The position numbers were made by a program, and so were the translations under genes. This document shows positions 26,284-35,375 of a DNA stretch of 64,000 bases, in pieces. The notes under the pieces are model-generated. The model ran no database searches. It was not told the DNA's origin and saw only the letters and a list, made by a program, of their open reading frames with translations. Location of the stretch: assembly GCF_900109755.1 (NCBI RefSeq), contig NZ_FOAR01000026.1:20218-84217 (forward strand). Reading direction: 5' to 3'. The DNA comes from Pseudomonas agarici. GTDB taxonomy: Bacteria; Pseudomonadota; Gammaproteobacteria; Pseudomonadales; Pseudomonadaceae. How positions within the stretch are numbered: position 1 is the stretch's first letter; each line of letters opens with the position of its first letter.

Positions 26284-27861
26284 TCACTCCCACTCAATCG
26301 TCGCCGGCGGCTTGCTCGACACGTCATAGGTGACGCGGGAGATACCTTCGATCTCATTGATGATCCGGCCGCTGACGGTTTCCAGCAGTTCGTAAGGCAG
26401 GTGCGCCCAACGAGCGGTCATGAAGTCGATGGTTTCCACCGCACGCAAGGCCACGACCCACGCATAGCGACGGCCATCACCGACCACGCCCACTGATTTC
26501 ACCGGCTGGAACACCACGAAGGCCTGGCTGACCTTGTGGTACCAGTCGGCCTTGCGCAGTTCTTCGATGAAGATATGGTCAGCACGACGCAGCAGGTCGG
26601 CATATTCCTTTTTCACTTCACCGAGGATTCGCACTCCCAGGCCCGGGCCTGGGAACGGGTGGCGGTAGACCATGTCATACGGCAGGCCGAGTTCCAGGCC
26701 AAGGCGACGAACCTCGTCCTTGAACAGTTCACGCAGCGGCTCGACCAGCTTGAGGTTCATCTCTTCCGGCAGGCCACCGACGTTGTGGTGAGACTTGATC
26801 ACGTGGGCCTTGCCACTTTTCGCGCCAGCCGACTCGATCACGTCCGGGTAGATGGTGCCCTGGGCCAGGTATTTGATGTTGTCCAGCTTGCAGGATTCGG
26901 CATCGAACACGTCGATAAAGGTCCGGCCAATGATCTTGCGCTTCTTCTCCGGGTCGGATTCGCCGGCCAGGTTGTTCAGGAACTGCTCTTCGGCGTTGGC
27001 GCGGATCACCTTGACGCCCATGTTCTCGGCGAACATCGCCATTACCTGCTCACCCTCGTGCAGGCGCAGCAGGCCGTTGTCGACGAAGACGCAGGTCAGT
27101 TGGTCGCCGATGGCCTTGTGCAGCAGGGCCGCAACCACCGAGGAGTCGACACCGCCGGACAACCCCAGCAGAACGTTGTCGGTACCGACCTGGGCGCGCA
27201 CTTGGGCGATGGCGTCTTCGGCGATTTTCGATGGGGTCCACAGCGCTTCGCAGCCGCAGATATCGAGGATGAAGCGCGACAGGATGCGACCGCCCTGCTT
27301 GGTGTGGGTCACTTCCGGGTGGAATTGTACGCCGTAGTAGCCCAGTTCATCGTTGAACATGCCGGCAATCGGGCAGCTCGGGGTGCTGGCCAGGATATGG
27401 AAGTCTGCCGGCATCCGGGTGACCTTGTCACCGTGGCTCATCCAGACATCGAGGCCGAACAGGCCATCGGCATCGATGTGGTCTTCGATGCCGTCCAGCA
27501 GGCGGCTCTTGCCGACCACATCGACTCGGGCATAACCGAATTCACGCAGTTCGGAACCTTCGACCTTACCGCCCATCTGCTCGGCCATGGTCTGCATGCC
27601 GTAGCAGATACCGAAGACCGGAACCCCCAGGTCGAACACCGCTTGCGGGCAGCGCGGGCTGTTGGCTTCGTGCACCGACTCGGGACCACCGGCGAGGATG
27701 ATGCCTTTGGGAGCGAATTGGCGAATCGCTTCATCGTCCATGTCGAACGGATGCAGTTCGCAGTACACGCCGATTTCACGCACGCGACGGGCGATCAGTT
27801 GGGTGTATTGGGAACCGAAGTCGAGGATCAGGATGCGGTGGGCGTGAATGTCGAGGGCCAT
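26284..27861 (-). CDS. guaA: GMP synthase (glutamine-hydrolysing)
   Basis: A 525-aa enzyme making GMP from XMP, ATP and glutamine. The N-terminal class I glutaminase has the Cys nucleophile in FGICYGMQTM and His-Glu in GVQFHPEVTHT. The ATP-pyrophosphatase has the P-loop SGGVDSSVVAALL. The C-terminal dimerisation domain ends ATIEWE, the universal end. It lies about 105 bp after guaB and is probably co-transcribed. Its 3' end is a known integration hotspot, and the accessory island stops exactly here. Confidence 0.97.
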   Translation of the reverse strand: MALDIHAHRILILDFGSQYTQLIARRVREIGVYCELHPFDMDDEAIRQFAPKGIILAGGPESVHEANSPRCPQAVFDLGVPVFGICYGMQTMAEQMGGKVEGSELREFGYARVDVVGKSRLLDGIEDHIDADGLFGLDVWMSHGDKVTRMPADFHILASTPSCPIAGMFNDELGYYGVQFHPEVTHTKQGGRILSRFILDICGCEALWTPSKIAEDAIAQVRAQVGTDNVLLGLSGGVDSSVVAALLHKAIGDQLTCVFVDNGLLRLHEGEQVMAMFAENMGVKVIRANAEEQFLNNLAGESDPEKKRKIIGRTFIDVFDAESCKLDNIKYLAQGTIYPDVIESAGAKSGKAHVIKSHHNVGGLPEEMNLKLVEPLRELFKDEVRRLGLELGLPYDMVYRHPFPGPGLGVRILGEVKKEYADLLRRADHIFIEELRKADWYHKVSQAFVVFQPVKSVGVVGDGRRYAWVVALRAVETIDFMTARWAHLPYELLETVSGRIINEIEGISRVTYDVSSKPPATIEWE

Positions 27862-27894
27862 GAGTCATTCTCGTCTGTGAAATCAGAAACAACA

Positions 27895-27958
27895 CGGGGC
27901 TGTCATCAACAGCCCCGGTTCAAATTCATCAATCGCCTCCAGGCCAGCGCCAGGAGGC
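27895..27958 (-). promoter_or_regulatory. two stem-loops between guaB and guaA
   Basis: CGGGGCTGT-catca-ACAGCCCCG (27895-27917) is a perfect 9-bp stem; GCCTCC..GGAGGC (27935-27958) is a second hairpin with internal pairing. In the transcript direction the first is followed by a weak T-rich stretch. They may partly terminate or stabilise the guaB message and so set the guaB:guaA ratio. Confidence 0.5.
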
Positions 27959-27966
27959 AATCACTA

Positions 27967-29436
27967 TCAACCTACGCGATAGTTTGGAGCTTCCTTGGTG
28001 ATCTGCACGTCGTGGACGTGAGATTCGGCCATGCCGGCACCGGTGATACGCACGAATTCAGGCTTGGTGCGCATTTCCTCGATGTTGGCGCTGCCGGTGT
28101 AACCCATCGAGGAACGCAGGCCGCCCATCAGTTGATGGACGATGGCGGTCAGGGTGCCCTTGTACGGGACACGGCCTTCGATACCTTCCGGCACCAGCTT
28201 CTCGGCCCCTGCGGAGGAGTCCTGGAAGTAGCGGTCGGAGGAACCCTGGGATTGCGACATCGCACCCAGCGAACCCATGCCGCGATAGGCCTTGTAGGAA
28301 CGGCCCTGGAACAGCTCGATTTCGCCCGGCGCTTCTTCGGTACCGGCGAACATCGACCCCATCATCACGCAAGAGGCACCGGCAGCGATGGCCTTGGACA
28401 GGTCACCGGAGAAACGGATACCGCCGTCGGCGATCAACGGCACGCCAGTACCTTCAAGGGCGGCGGCGACGTTGGCGATGGCGCTGATCTGCGGAACGCC
28501 GACACCGGCGACAATACGGGTGGTGCAGATCGAGCCAGGGCCGATACCGACTTTGACCGCATCGGCACCCGCCTCGGCCAGGGCCTTGGCGGCGGCGCCG
28601 GTGGCGATGTTGCCGCCGATCACCTGCACTTGCGGGAAGTTCTGCTTGACCCAGCGAACGCGGTCGATCACCCCCTTGGAATGACCGTGAGCGGTGTCGA
28701 CCACCACCACGTCCACACCGGCGTTGACCAGCGCGGCAACGCGATCACCGGTGTCCTTGCCAGTGCCGACCGCGGCGCCGACCCGCAGACGTCCCTGGTC
28801 GTCCTTGCTCGCCAGCGGCCAGGCCTTGGATTTCTCGATGTCCTTGACGGTCATCATGCCCTTGAGAACAAATTTGTCATCGACGATCAGCACTTTTTCC
28901 AGGCGATGCTTGTGCAGCAACTCGCGGACTTCGTGCTTGTTGGCGCCTTCGCGGACAGTGACCAAACGCTCTTTGGGCGTCATCACTTCGCGAACCGGGA
29001 CATCCATGCGGGTTTCGAAACGCACGTCACGGGAGGTGACGATGCCGACCAGGTCGCCGTCGTGCAAGACCGGCACACCGGAGATGTTGTGCATGCGGGT
29101 CAGTTCGAGCAGGTCACGTACCGAGGCATCGGCCTCGATGGTGATGGGGTCCTTGACCACACCGGCCTCGAACTTCTTGACCTTGCGTACTTCGGCCGCT
29201 TGCTGCTCGATGGTCATGTTCTTGTGGATGATACCGATCCCGCCTTCCTGGGCCATGGCAATGGCCAGACGGGCTTCGGTCACGGTGTCCATGGCGGCGG
29301 AAACCAGCGGAATATTCAGCTCGATGCCACGGGTAAGACGAGTCTTGAGACTGACTTCGTTAGGCAGCACCTCGGAATAACCGGGCACTAGGAGAATGTC
29401 GTCGAAGGTCAGAGCTTCTTGGCTGATACGCAGCAT
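27967..29436 (-). CDS. guaB: IMP dehydrogenase
   Basis: A 489-aa enzyme oxidising IMP to XMP with NAD, the first committed step to GMP. The barrel carries the catalytic cysteine loop GIGPGSICTTRIVAGVGVPQ, interrupted near residues 90-200 by tandem CBS domains, with the flap region SLGAMSQ downstream. The start at 29436 (MLRISQEALTFDD) matches the family; the frame from 29487 is a non-coding extension. It heads a guaBA unit. Confidence 0.97.
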   Translation of the reverse strand: MLRISQEALTFDDILLVPGYSEVLPNEVSLKTRLTRGIELNIPLVSAAMDTVTEARLAIAMAQEGGIGIIHKNMTIEQQAAEVRKVKKFEAGVVKDPITIEADASVRDLLELTRMHNISGVPVLHDGDLVGIVTSRDVRFETRMDVPVREVMTPKERLVTVREGANKHEVRELLHKHRLEKVLIVDDKFVLKGMMTVKDIEKSKAWPLASKDDQGRLRVGAAVGTGKDTGDRVAALVNAGVDVVVVDTAHGHSKGVIDRVRWVKQNFPQVQVIGGNIATGAAAKALAEAGADAVKVGIGPGSICTTRIVAGVGVPQISAIANVAAALEGTGVPLIADGGIRFSGDLSKAIAAGASCVMMGSMFAGTEEAPGEIELFQGRSYKAYRGMGSLGAMSQSQGSSDRYFQDSSAGAEKLVPEGIEGRVPYKGTLTAIVHQLMGGLRSSMGYTGSANIEEMRTKPEFVRITGAGMAESHVHDVQITKEAPNYRVG

Positions 29437-29518
29437 CGCGGGGGCTCCCGAGCGGGAAAATGGAAGCGCGCCATTATACTCATACAAGGCCTCCGGCTCA
29501 ATGTAAACCTTGGCCTAT

Positions 29519-30067
29519 TTACAGCTCGACTTTCACCCAGGCCACCGGCTGATCCAACCAGTCGGCGAACTCATCGAGAAAGGTCTGCTTGAAGCCCGCC
29601 TGCGCCCAGTTATTGAAGATAAACCCCAGGTTGGAAAATCCGCACTCCTGCAGGAACAGGAAACCGTTGATATCGTCTTCGTGCCCGCATAATGGGCAGA
29701 TGAAGTTTTCGGTGCGTCCCGGCATCCACTCTTCGAGGCTGTCGAACAATGCCTCGCCGATTTCCTGGCGGCACTGGGCGCAGCCGGCTTCTTCGAGAAA
29801 GCCCTTGGCCGGGGTGTAGATGCAGCGCCGGGTGATGATCTCCAGGCCGTTGATCGGTTCGCCGAACGGCAACGCCTCGGGATGCAGCACAACCTCGCGG
29901 GCGCCGAGTGCAATGGCATGGCCCATGCGATTGCCGGTGCGACCGCAGGTGCTCAGTTCTTGCTCGATGATATTCTTGCGCACCAGCCAACGCACGATGG
30001 CCCGGGCTCGTGGTTCGTGGACCGCCAAGGTGGAAATCTTCGGGACGATGATGCTTTGGGAGTTCAT
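29519..30067 (-). CDS. conserved pseudomonad protein with zinc-ribbon cysteines
   Basis: A 182-aa soluble protein. Two Cys pairs (CAQC near residue 98 and CPLC near residue 125) are spaced like a zinc ribbon. The N-terminal half has a winged-helix-like pattern. Homologues are common in Pseudomonas, sometimes mislabelled as sugar ABC transporter ATPases, though no Walker motif is present. Function unknown; it is transcribed on its own or with the next gene. Confidence 0.65.
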   Translation of the reverse strand: MNSQSIIVPKISTLAVHEPRARAIVRWLVRKNIIEQELSTCGRTGNRMGHAIALGAREVVLHPEALPFGEPINGLEIITRRCIYTPAKGFLEEAGCAQCRQEIGEALFDSLEEWMPGRTENFICPLCGHEDDINGFLFLQECGFSNLGFIFNNWAQAGFKQTFLDEFADWLDQPVAWVKVEL

Positions 30068-30121
30068 GGGTACGGCCTGGAGCGTTCGCGACCCGGCAGC
30101 TTAATCGCTCAAACCCCGAGG

Positions 30122-30889
30122 TCAAGTACTCAAGTAACGGCTGATCAGGGCTATCCCACTGGCCAATACCAACCAGGTCACCAACCGCACGAAGGCTTCG
30201 CGGGACAGCCGGCGGGTCAGGCGCCGACCGATCCACAAGCCTACCGCCATCGCTGGCAGCAAGCACACCGCCAGCAGCAATAAGGGTAACTCGGCATAGA
30301 CCCCGGCGATCACGAACAGCGACAGACGCACCACCGTACTGCAGCTGATCAGCGCGCTTTGCGTGGCGCGGGCCGCCTCCTTGGGCAACCGACTGTTGAG
30401 GTAGATTGCATAAAGAAAGCCGCCGCTGCCGAACAACGCACCGAACATCCCGCCCACGGTGCCCATGGGCACCGCCCACCCCGCTGCCAATTGCCTCGGT
30501 CGCACCTTCACCAACAGGCTGTAGATCGCATAGGTGCTGATAAACAAGCCCATCAGCAGCAACAGAATGTCGGATTTGAGATTCAACAGGAAAATCGCCC
30601 CCAGGATGCAACCCACCGCCATGCACGGCAGCAACCGCAGCAACTCGGGCTTGACTACATCCTGGCGTGACGGCAGCAGGTTGCCGAACGCCGCGACAAA
30701 ATCCAGCAGCACCAGCAGCGGTACGATCTTCGACAGCGGCATGAACAGGATCAGGATCGGCCCCGCCACCAGCGCCGTACCAAAACCTGCAACGCCAAAG
30801 ACGATATAGGCCAGGGCGATGCCCAATTCCATCACCAGCCAGTCGGCGGCGGTGAATGGCCAAAGACTCACCAGTTCAACAAGCGACAT
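30122..30889 (-). CDS. TauE/SafE-family membrane exporter
   Basis: A 255-aa protein with about eight hydrophobic helices and the duplicated family pattern: VAGFGTALVAGPILILFMP in the first half and GTVGGMFGALFGSGG in the second. TauE/SafE proteins are proposed to export sulfite, sulfoacetate or related anions. The gene is divergent from xseA. No sulfur genes are adjacent, so the substrate is open. Confidence 0.85.
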   Translation of the reverse strand: MSLVELVSLWPFTAADWLVMELGIALAYIVFGVAGFGTALVAGPILILFMPLSKIVPLLVLLDFVAAFGNLLPSRQDVVKPELLRLLPCMAVGCILGAIFLLNLKSDILLLLMGLFISTYAIYSLLVKVRPRQLAAGWAVPMGTVGGMFGALFGSGGFLYAIYLNSRLPKEAARATQSALISCSTVVRLSLFVIAGVYAELPLLLLAVCLLPAMAVGLWIGRRLTRRLSREAFVRLVTWLVLASGIALISRYLST

Positions 30890-31021
30890 GGAAACCGATT
30901 TCCATAATGGGCTCGATTGACTTTAACCAGGAGTGAGCCTGGCGGCCAATACATTCACCGTTCGCCACTCATCTCGAACAGGCATGGAGATTGATCAGCG
31001 AATGCCTTTATCATGCCCGCC

Positions 31022-32401
31022 ATGATTAAAGATCCCTTTTCACGCCTGGGCCTCGCCCGCGAAGTCCTCACTGTCAGCCAGCTCAACAACCGCGCACGGG
31101 TGTTGCTCGAAGACGTGTTCAGCCATGTCTGGGTCGAAGGCGAGATCTCCAACCTCGCCCGCCCGGCGTCCGGGCACATCTATTTCACCCTCAAGGACAG
31201 CGGCGCCCAGGTGCGTTGCGCACTGTTCCGGCAGAACGCCGCCCGCGTGCGCCAGGCACTGAAAGACGGCCTGGCGGTCAAGGTACGCGGCAAGGTCTCG
31301 CTGTTCGAGGGTCGCGGCGACTATCAGTTGATCCTCGACAGCGTGGAACCCGCTGGCGATGGCGCGCTGCGCCTGGCCTTCGATGCGCTGAAGGAAAAAC
31401 TCGGCGCCGAAGGCCTGTTCAGTGCCGAGCGCAAGGTTGCGCTGCCCGCCCATCCGCAACGTATCGGTATTATCAGTTCGCCCACCGGCGCGGTGATCCG
31501 CGACATCATCAGTGTGTTCCGCCGCCGCGCACCGCAGGTCGAGCTGACGCTGATCCCCACCGCCGTGCAGGGCCGCGAAGCCATCGGGCAAATTGTCCGA
31601 GCGCTGAAGCTGGCCGATGCCAAGGGTTTCGACGCGCTGATCCTGGCCCGTGGTGGTGGCTCGCTGGAAGACCTCTGGTGCTTCAACGAAGAAGCTGTGG
31701 CACGGGCAGTGGACGCCTGTGTCACACCGATTGTCAGTGCCATCGGCCATGAAACCGATGTGTCCATCAGCGACTTTGTCGCCGATGTCCGGGCGCCGAC
31801 CCCCTCGGCCGCCGCCGAACTGCTGGCCCCGGACGCCAGCGACTTGCAACGCCGGGTCGAAAGCCTGCATCGACGCCTGGTGATGCGCATCCGCGACCGT
31901 CTCCTGCGCGATCGTCTGCGCCTCGACGGCTTGGCCCGCCGGCTGAGTCATCCCGGCGAACGCTTGCGCCAGCAGGCCCAGCGCCTGGATGACCTGGACA
32001 TGCGCATGCGTCGGGCATTCGAGCGCCAGCTCAACATTCGTCAGGAAAAGCTGATCCGTCTGCAAACCCGTCTCGCCGGGCAGCATCCGGGGCGGCAATT
32101 GGCGCTGTTGCGCCAGCGCCTGGACGGCCTGTCCGAACGCCTGCCCCGAGCCATGCGCGAAGGCCTCAAAGCCCGGCGCCTGCAACTGCAAAGCCAGATG
32201 CAGACACTTCATGTAGTAAGTCCTCTAGCCACCTTGGGCCGAGGCTACAGTATCCTGCTGGACGAGCGCGGCCAGGCGATCCGCAACGCCGAGCAGACCC
32301 ACGCCGGCCAGCGTCTGAAGGCGAAACTCGCTGAAGGGCAATTGCAGGTCCGAGTCGAGGACAATCACCTGACGCCCGTCACCCTGTCGCTACTGGACTG
32401 A
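31022..32401 (+). CDS. xseA: exodeoxyribonuclease VII large subunit
   Basis: A 459-aa nuclease subunit degrading single-stranded DNA with XseB. It has an N-terminal OB fold (LLEDVFSHVWVEGEISNLARPASGHIYFTLKD) and the catalytic domain with SPTGAVIRDI, ARGGGSLEDLW and AIGHETDVSISDFVADVRAPTPSAAA. A coiled-coil C-terminal region follows. Start 31022 (MIKDPF) gives the usual length; 31013 is an in-frame alternative 9 bp earlier. Confidence 0.95.
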   Translation: MIKDPFSRLGLAREVLTVSQLNNRARVLLEDVFSHVWVEGEISNLARPASGHIYFTLKDSGAQVRCALFRQNAARVRQALKDGLAVKVRGKVSLFEGRGDYQLILDSVEPAGDGALRLAFDALKEKLGAEGLFSAERKVALPAHPQRIGIISSPTGAVIRDIISVFRRRAPQVELTLIPTAVQGREAIGQIVRALKLADAKGFDALILARGGGSLEDLWCFNEEAVARAVDACVTPIVSAIGHETDVSISDFVADVRAPTPSAAAELLAPDASDLQRRVESLHRRLVMRIRDRLLRDRLRLDGLARRLSHPGERLRQQAQRLDDLDMRMRRAFERQLNIRQEKLIRLQTRLAGQHPGRQLALLRQRLDGLSERLPRAMREGLKARRLQLQSQMQTLHVVSPLATLGRGYSILLDERGQAIRNAEQTHAGQRLKAKLAEGQLQVRVEDNHLTPVTLSLLD

Positions 32402-32419
32402 ATTTCAAGAGATCCGTAC

Positions 32420-33241
32420 ATGCCCCGTTTTCTTGCCGCCCTGCTGGTGCTGGGCCTAACCTTCAACGCCCATGCGGACAGCTATATCACCCGCCTGCTG
32501 AACAAGCCGGTGCCAGGCGGCGTAGCCGTAATCGATCTCGGCCCGGCGGTCCAGTCGCCCAAGGCCAGCTACCAGGGTAAACCGGTGCTGGTGGTCAAGG
32601 AGCAGGACACCTGGCTGGCGATTGTCGGTATCCCGCTGACCGTCAAGCCCGGTCGCCAGCAGATCAGTTCGGGCAATCGCCACCTGGACTTCACTGTCGG
32701 CAGCAAGCAATACCAGGAACAGCGCATTACCCTGAAGAACCAACGCCAGGTCAATCCGAACCCCGAAGACGTCAAACGCATTGATGCCGAGGTGGTCGCA
32801 CAACTGGCGGCCTATCGCACCTTCAGTCCGATGGTCCCAAGCAACCTGCTGTTGGACAAACCGGTGAACGGTCGGCTGTCGAGCAAGTTCGGCGTGCGGC
32901 GTTTTTTCAATGATCAAGAACGCAATCCACACGCGGGATTGGATTTCGCGGTGCCAACCGGCACGCCGATCAAGGCACCGGCGAACGGCAAGGTAATCCT
33001 GACCGGAAATTACTTTTACAACGGCAACACGGTTTTCGTCGATCACGGCCAGGGCTTTATCAGCATGTTCTGCCATCTGTCCAGAATCGACGTCAAAGCA
33101 GGCCAATCCCTGACACGCGGTACGGTAGTCGGCCTGGTCGGTTCGACAGGACGGGCGACAGGGCCACATCTGCACTGGAATATCAGTCTGAATGAAACCC
33201 GGGTCGATCCGGCGATCTTTATCGGGGCGTTCCAACCCTGA
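32420..33241 (+). CDS. M23 (LytM-type) metallopeptidase
   Basis: A 273-aa periplasmic enzyme: signal peptide to about residue 19 (NAHA/DS), a mixed-beta N-terminal domain, and a C-terminal peptidase M23 domain. The zinc motifs are complete (HAGLD, and HLHW near the end after GSTGRATGP), so it is likely a real peptidoglycan endopeptidase and not a degenerate activator. It lies 18 bp after xseA. Confidence 0.9.
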   Translation: MPRFLAALLVLGLTFNAHADSYITRLLNKPVPGGVAVIDLGPAVQSPKASYQGKPVLVVKEQDTWLAIVGIPLTVKPGRQQISSGNRHLDFTVGSKQYQEQRITLKNQRQVNPNPEDVKRIDAEVVAQLAAYRTFSPMVPSNLLLDKPVNGRLSSKFGVRRFFNDQERNPHAGLDFAVPTGTPIKAPANGKVILTGNYFYNGNTVFVDHGQGFISMFCHLSRIDVKAGQSLTRGTVVGLVGSTGRATGPHLHWNISLNETRVDPAIFIGAFQP

Positions 33242-33608
33242 TCGCCGAGACGGCGTCGCCCTCCCCATCGACTGCGTTCCGTCGCGACGAAGATTGCGCA
33301 GCGCTAAAATAGTGCGCAATTATTCTAGATTTTTCGTCGTTCAAGCAGAATAAAATCTCGCCCAAGTCAACTTGTCGGGTATTTCTCCCAACTTCCCTCA
33401 CAGGCTTGCCATCTTGCACCCCAGTGGTTAGGGTTGAACGCATGAAAACGTTCCATACCCTCATTCAGCGCCGTCAACACCGCAGCCTCTGCCTCGTCAG
33501 CGCACGACTGCCGGGCTGAATCGCGGTGCCTCATTCCCAAGGTTTCTCCCTGATAACGTTTTACCGGCTGGCCGCCTCTTTTCGGCCCTGACAACAAGGA
33601 ATTTTTCC
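33242..33608. other. leuA upstream region
   Basis: A 367-bp stretch ahead of leuA. It holds the small ORF at 33442-33519 and a GGCCG/CGGCC hairpin around 33568-33590, close to the leuA ribosome site (AAGGAA). A long untranslated leader is consistent with post-initiation control of leucine synthesis, but no leucine-codon run or classical terminator is visible. Confidence 0.5.
33442..33519 (+). CDS. candidate leader peptide upstream of leuA
   Basis: A 25-residue ORF (starts MKTFHTLIQRRQ, ends SARLPG) placed 89 bp before leuA. It includes four Leu codons and many Arg/His codons but no Leu run. It has a weak ribosome site (GGG nine bases upstream). It could couple translation to leuA expression; conservation would decide. 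Confidence 0.35.
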   Translation: MKTFHTLIQRRQHRSLCLVSARLPG

Positions 33609-35291
33609 ATGAGCATGCTCAAAGACCCGTCTTCGAAGTACCGCGCATTTGCGACCATCGATCTCCCGGACCGCACCTGGCCGTCGAAAACCATCACCCG
33701 CGCGCCGATCTGGTGCAGCTCCGACCTGCGCGACGGTAACCAGTCGCTGATCGAGCCCATGGACGCGGTGAAAAAGCTGCGTTTCTGGAAAACCCTGGTC
33801 AGCGTTGGCGTCAAGGAGATCGAAGCCTCCTTCCCAGCCGCTTCGCAAACCGACTTCGACTTCGTCCGTACCCTGATCGAAGAAGGCCACATCCCGGACG
33901 ACACCACCATCCAGGTACTGACCCAGGCCCGTGAAGACCTGATCGCTCGCACCTTCGAATCCCTGCGCGGCGCCAAGAAGGCCATCGTGCACCTCTACAA
34001 CGCCACCAGCCCGTCGTTCCGCCGTATTGTCTTCAACCAGGACAAGCAGGGCGTGAAGGACATCGCGGTGAACGCCGCCAAATTGTTCGTCAAATACGCT
34101 GCCCAGCAGCCGCAAACCCAGTGGCAGTTCGAATACTCGCCGGAAACCTTCAGCGCCACCGAACTGGAGTTCGCCAAGGAAGTCTGTGACGCGGTAATCG
34201 AGGTTTGGAACCCGACGCCCGAGCACAAGGTGATCCTCAACCTGCCGGCGACCGTCGAGTGCGCCACGCCGAACATCTACGCCGACCAGATCGAGTGGTT
34301 CGGTCGCCATATCAACCGGCGCGACAGCGTGATCATCAGCCTGCACACTCACAACGACCGTGGCACTGGCGTGGCCGCCACCGAACTGGGCCTGATGGCC
34401 GGCGCCGACCGCGTCGAGGGCTGCCTGTTCGGCAACGGCGAACGTACCGGTAACGTCGATCTGGTGACCGTGGCCCTGAACATGTACACCCAGGGCCTCA
34501 ACCCCGAGCTGGACTTCTCCGATATCGACGGCGTGCGCAAGGTGGTCGAGGAGTGCAACCAGATCCAGGTACACCCGCGCCACCCGTATGTCGGCGACCT
34601 GGTGCACACCGCCTTCTCCGGCTCCCATCAGGATGCGATCCGCAAGGGCTTCGCCCAGCAGCAAGCCGACGGTCTGTGGGAAGTGCCGTACCTGCCGATC
34701 GACCCGGCCGATATCGGTCGCAGCTACGAGGCGGTGATCCGTGTCAACAGCCAGTCGGGCAAAGGCGGCATTGCCTACCTGCTGGAACAGGAATACGGCA
34801 TCAGCCTGCCGCGTCGCATGCAGATCGAGTTCAGCCAGGTGGTGCAGCGCGAAACCGACCGTCTCGGCCTGGAAATGACCGCACAGCAGATCCACGCTCT
34901 GCTCCACAGCGAGTACCTGCAGGCCAACACTCCGTATGCGCTGGTTAGCCATCGCCTGCAGGAAGAGAACGGCCACAGCGCGGTGGAAGTGGAAGTCTCC
35001 GGCAAAGGCCAGGGCGAAACCAACCTGCATTGGCGCGGCAAGGGCAACGGCGCCCTGGAAGCCCTGGTGGCCGGTTTGCCGGTTCCAGTGGAAATCATGG
35101 ATTACAACGAACACGCCATCGGTGCCGGGACCAACGCCAAGGCGGCGGCCTATATCGAACTGCGGGTGAACGGCGAACGCGCAGTGCATGGCGTAGGTAT
35201 CGATGAAAACATCACCACCGCCAGTTTCAAGGCGCTGTTCAGCGCGCTGAACCGTTCGCTGAGCCAGCTGGATGCCAGCAAGGCAGCCTAA
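33609..35291 (+). CDS. leuA: 2-isopropylmalate synthase
   Basis: A 560-aa enzyme condensing acetyl-CoA with 2-oxoisovalerate, the first step of leucine synthesis. The TIM barrel starts WCSSDLRDGNQSLIEPM, with the metal-binding HTHNDRGTG and GNGERTGNVDL further on. The C-terminal ~130 residues form the leucine-binding regulatory domain. Length and N terminus are those of the long type-2 LeuA of pseudomonads. It has its own terminator at 35310-35342. Confidence 0.96.
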   Translation: MSMLKDPSSKYRAFATIDLPDRTWPSKTITRAPIWCSSDLRDGNQSLIEPMDAVKKLRFWKTLVSVGVKEIEASFPAASQTDFDFVRTLIEEGHIPDDTTIQVLTQAREDLIARTFESLRGAKKAIVHLYNATSPSFRRIVFNQDKQGVKDIAVNAAKLFVKYAAQQPQTQWQFEYSPETFSATELEFAKEVCDAVIEVWNPTPEHKVILNLPATVECATPNIYADQIEWFGRHINRRDSVIISLHTHNDRGTGVAATELGLMAGADRVEGCLFGNGERTGNVDLVTVALNMYTQGLNPELDFSDIDGVRKVVEECNQIQVHPRHPYVGDLVHTAFSGSHQDAIRKGFAQQQADGLWEVPYLPIDPADIGRSYEAVIRVNSQSGKGGIAYLLEQEYGISLPRRMQIEFSQVVQRETDRLGLEMTAQQIHALLHSEYLQANTPYALVSHRLQEENGHSAVEVEVSGKGQGETNLHWRGKGNGALEALVAGLPVPVEIMDYNEHAIGAGTNAKAAAYIELRVNGERAVHGVGIDENITTASFKALFSALNRSLSQLDASKAA

Positions 35292-35309
35292 GCGCGGGCT
35301 GAAATGAAG

Positions 35310-35342
35310 AGGCCCCGGTGGTGAAAACCCCGGGGCCTTTTT
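35310..35342 (+). terminator. rho-independent terminator of leuA
   Basis: AGGCCCCGG (35310-35318) pairs with CCGGGGCCT (35330-35338), followed by TTTTT. It lies 19 bp after the leuA stop. Confidence 0.9.
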
Positions 35343-35375
35343 GTGGGCTTGTCGACGATCAACGACGACGCGGTC

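Noticed and set aside
26536..29391. A 951-codon open frame on the plus strand across guaA and guaB
   Set aside because: It is antisense to two essential, fully recognisable genes; long antisense frames are common in GC-rich genomes with strong third-position bias, and the product has no protein-like motifs.
34205..34453. Arg/Pro/Gly-rich frame inside leuA
   Set aside because: Low-complexity shadow of a well-supported enzyme gene.
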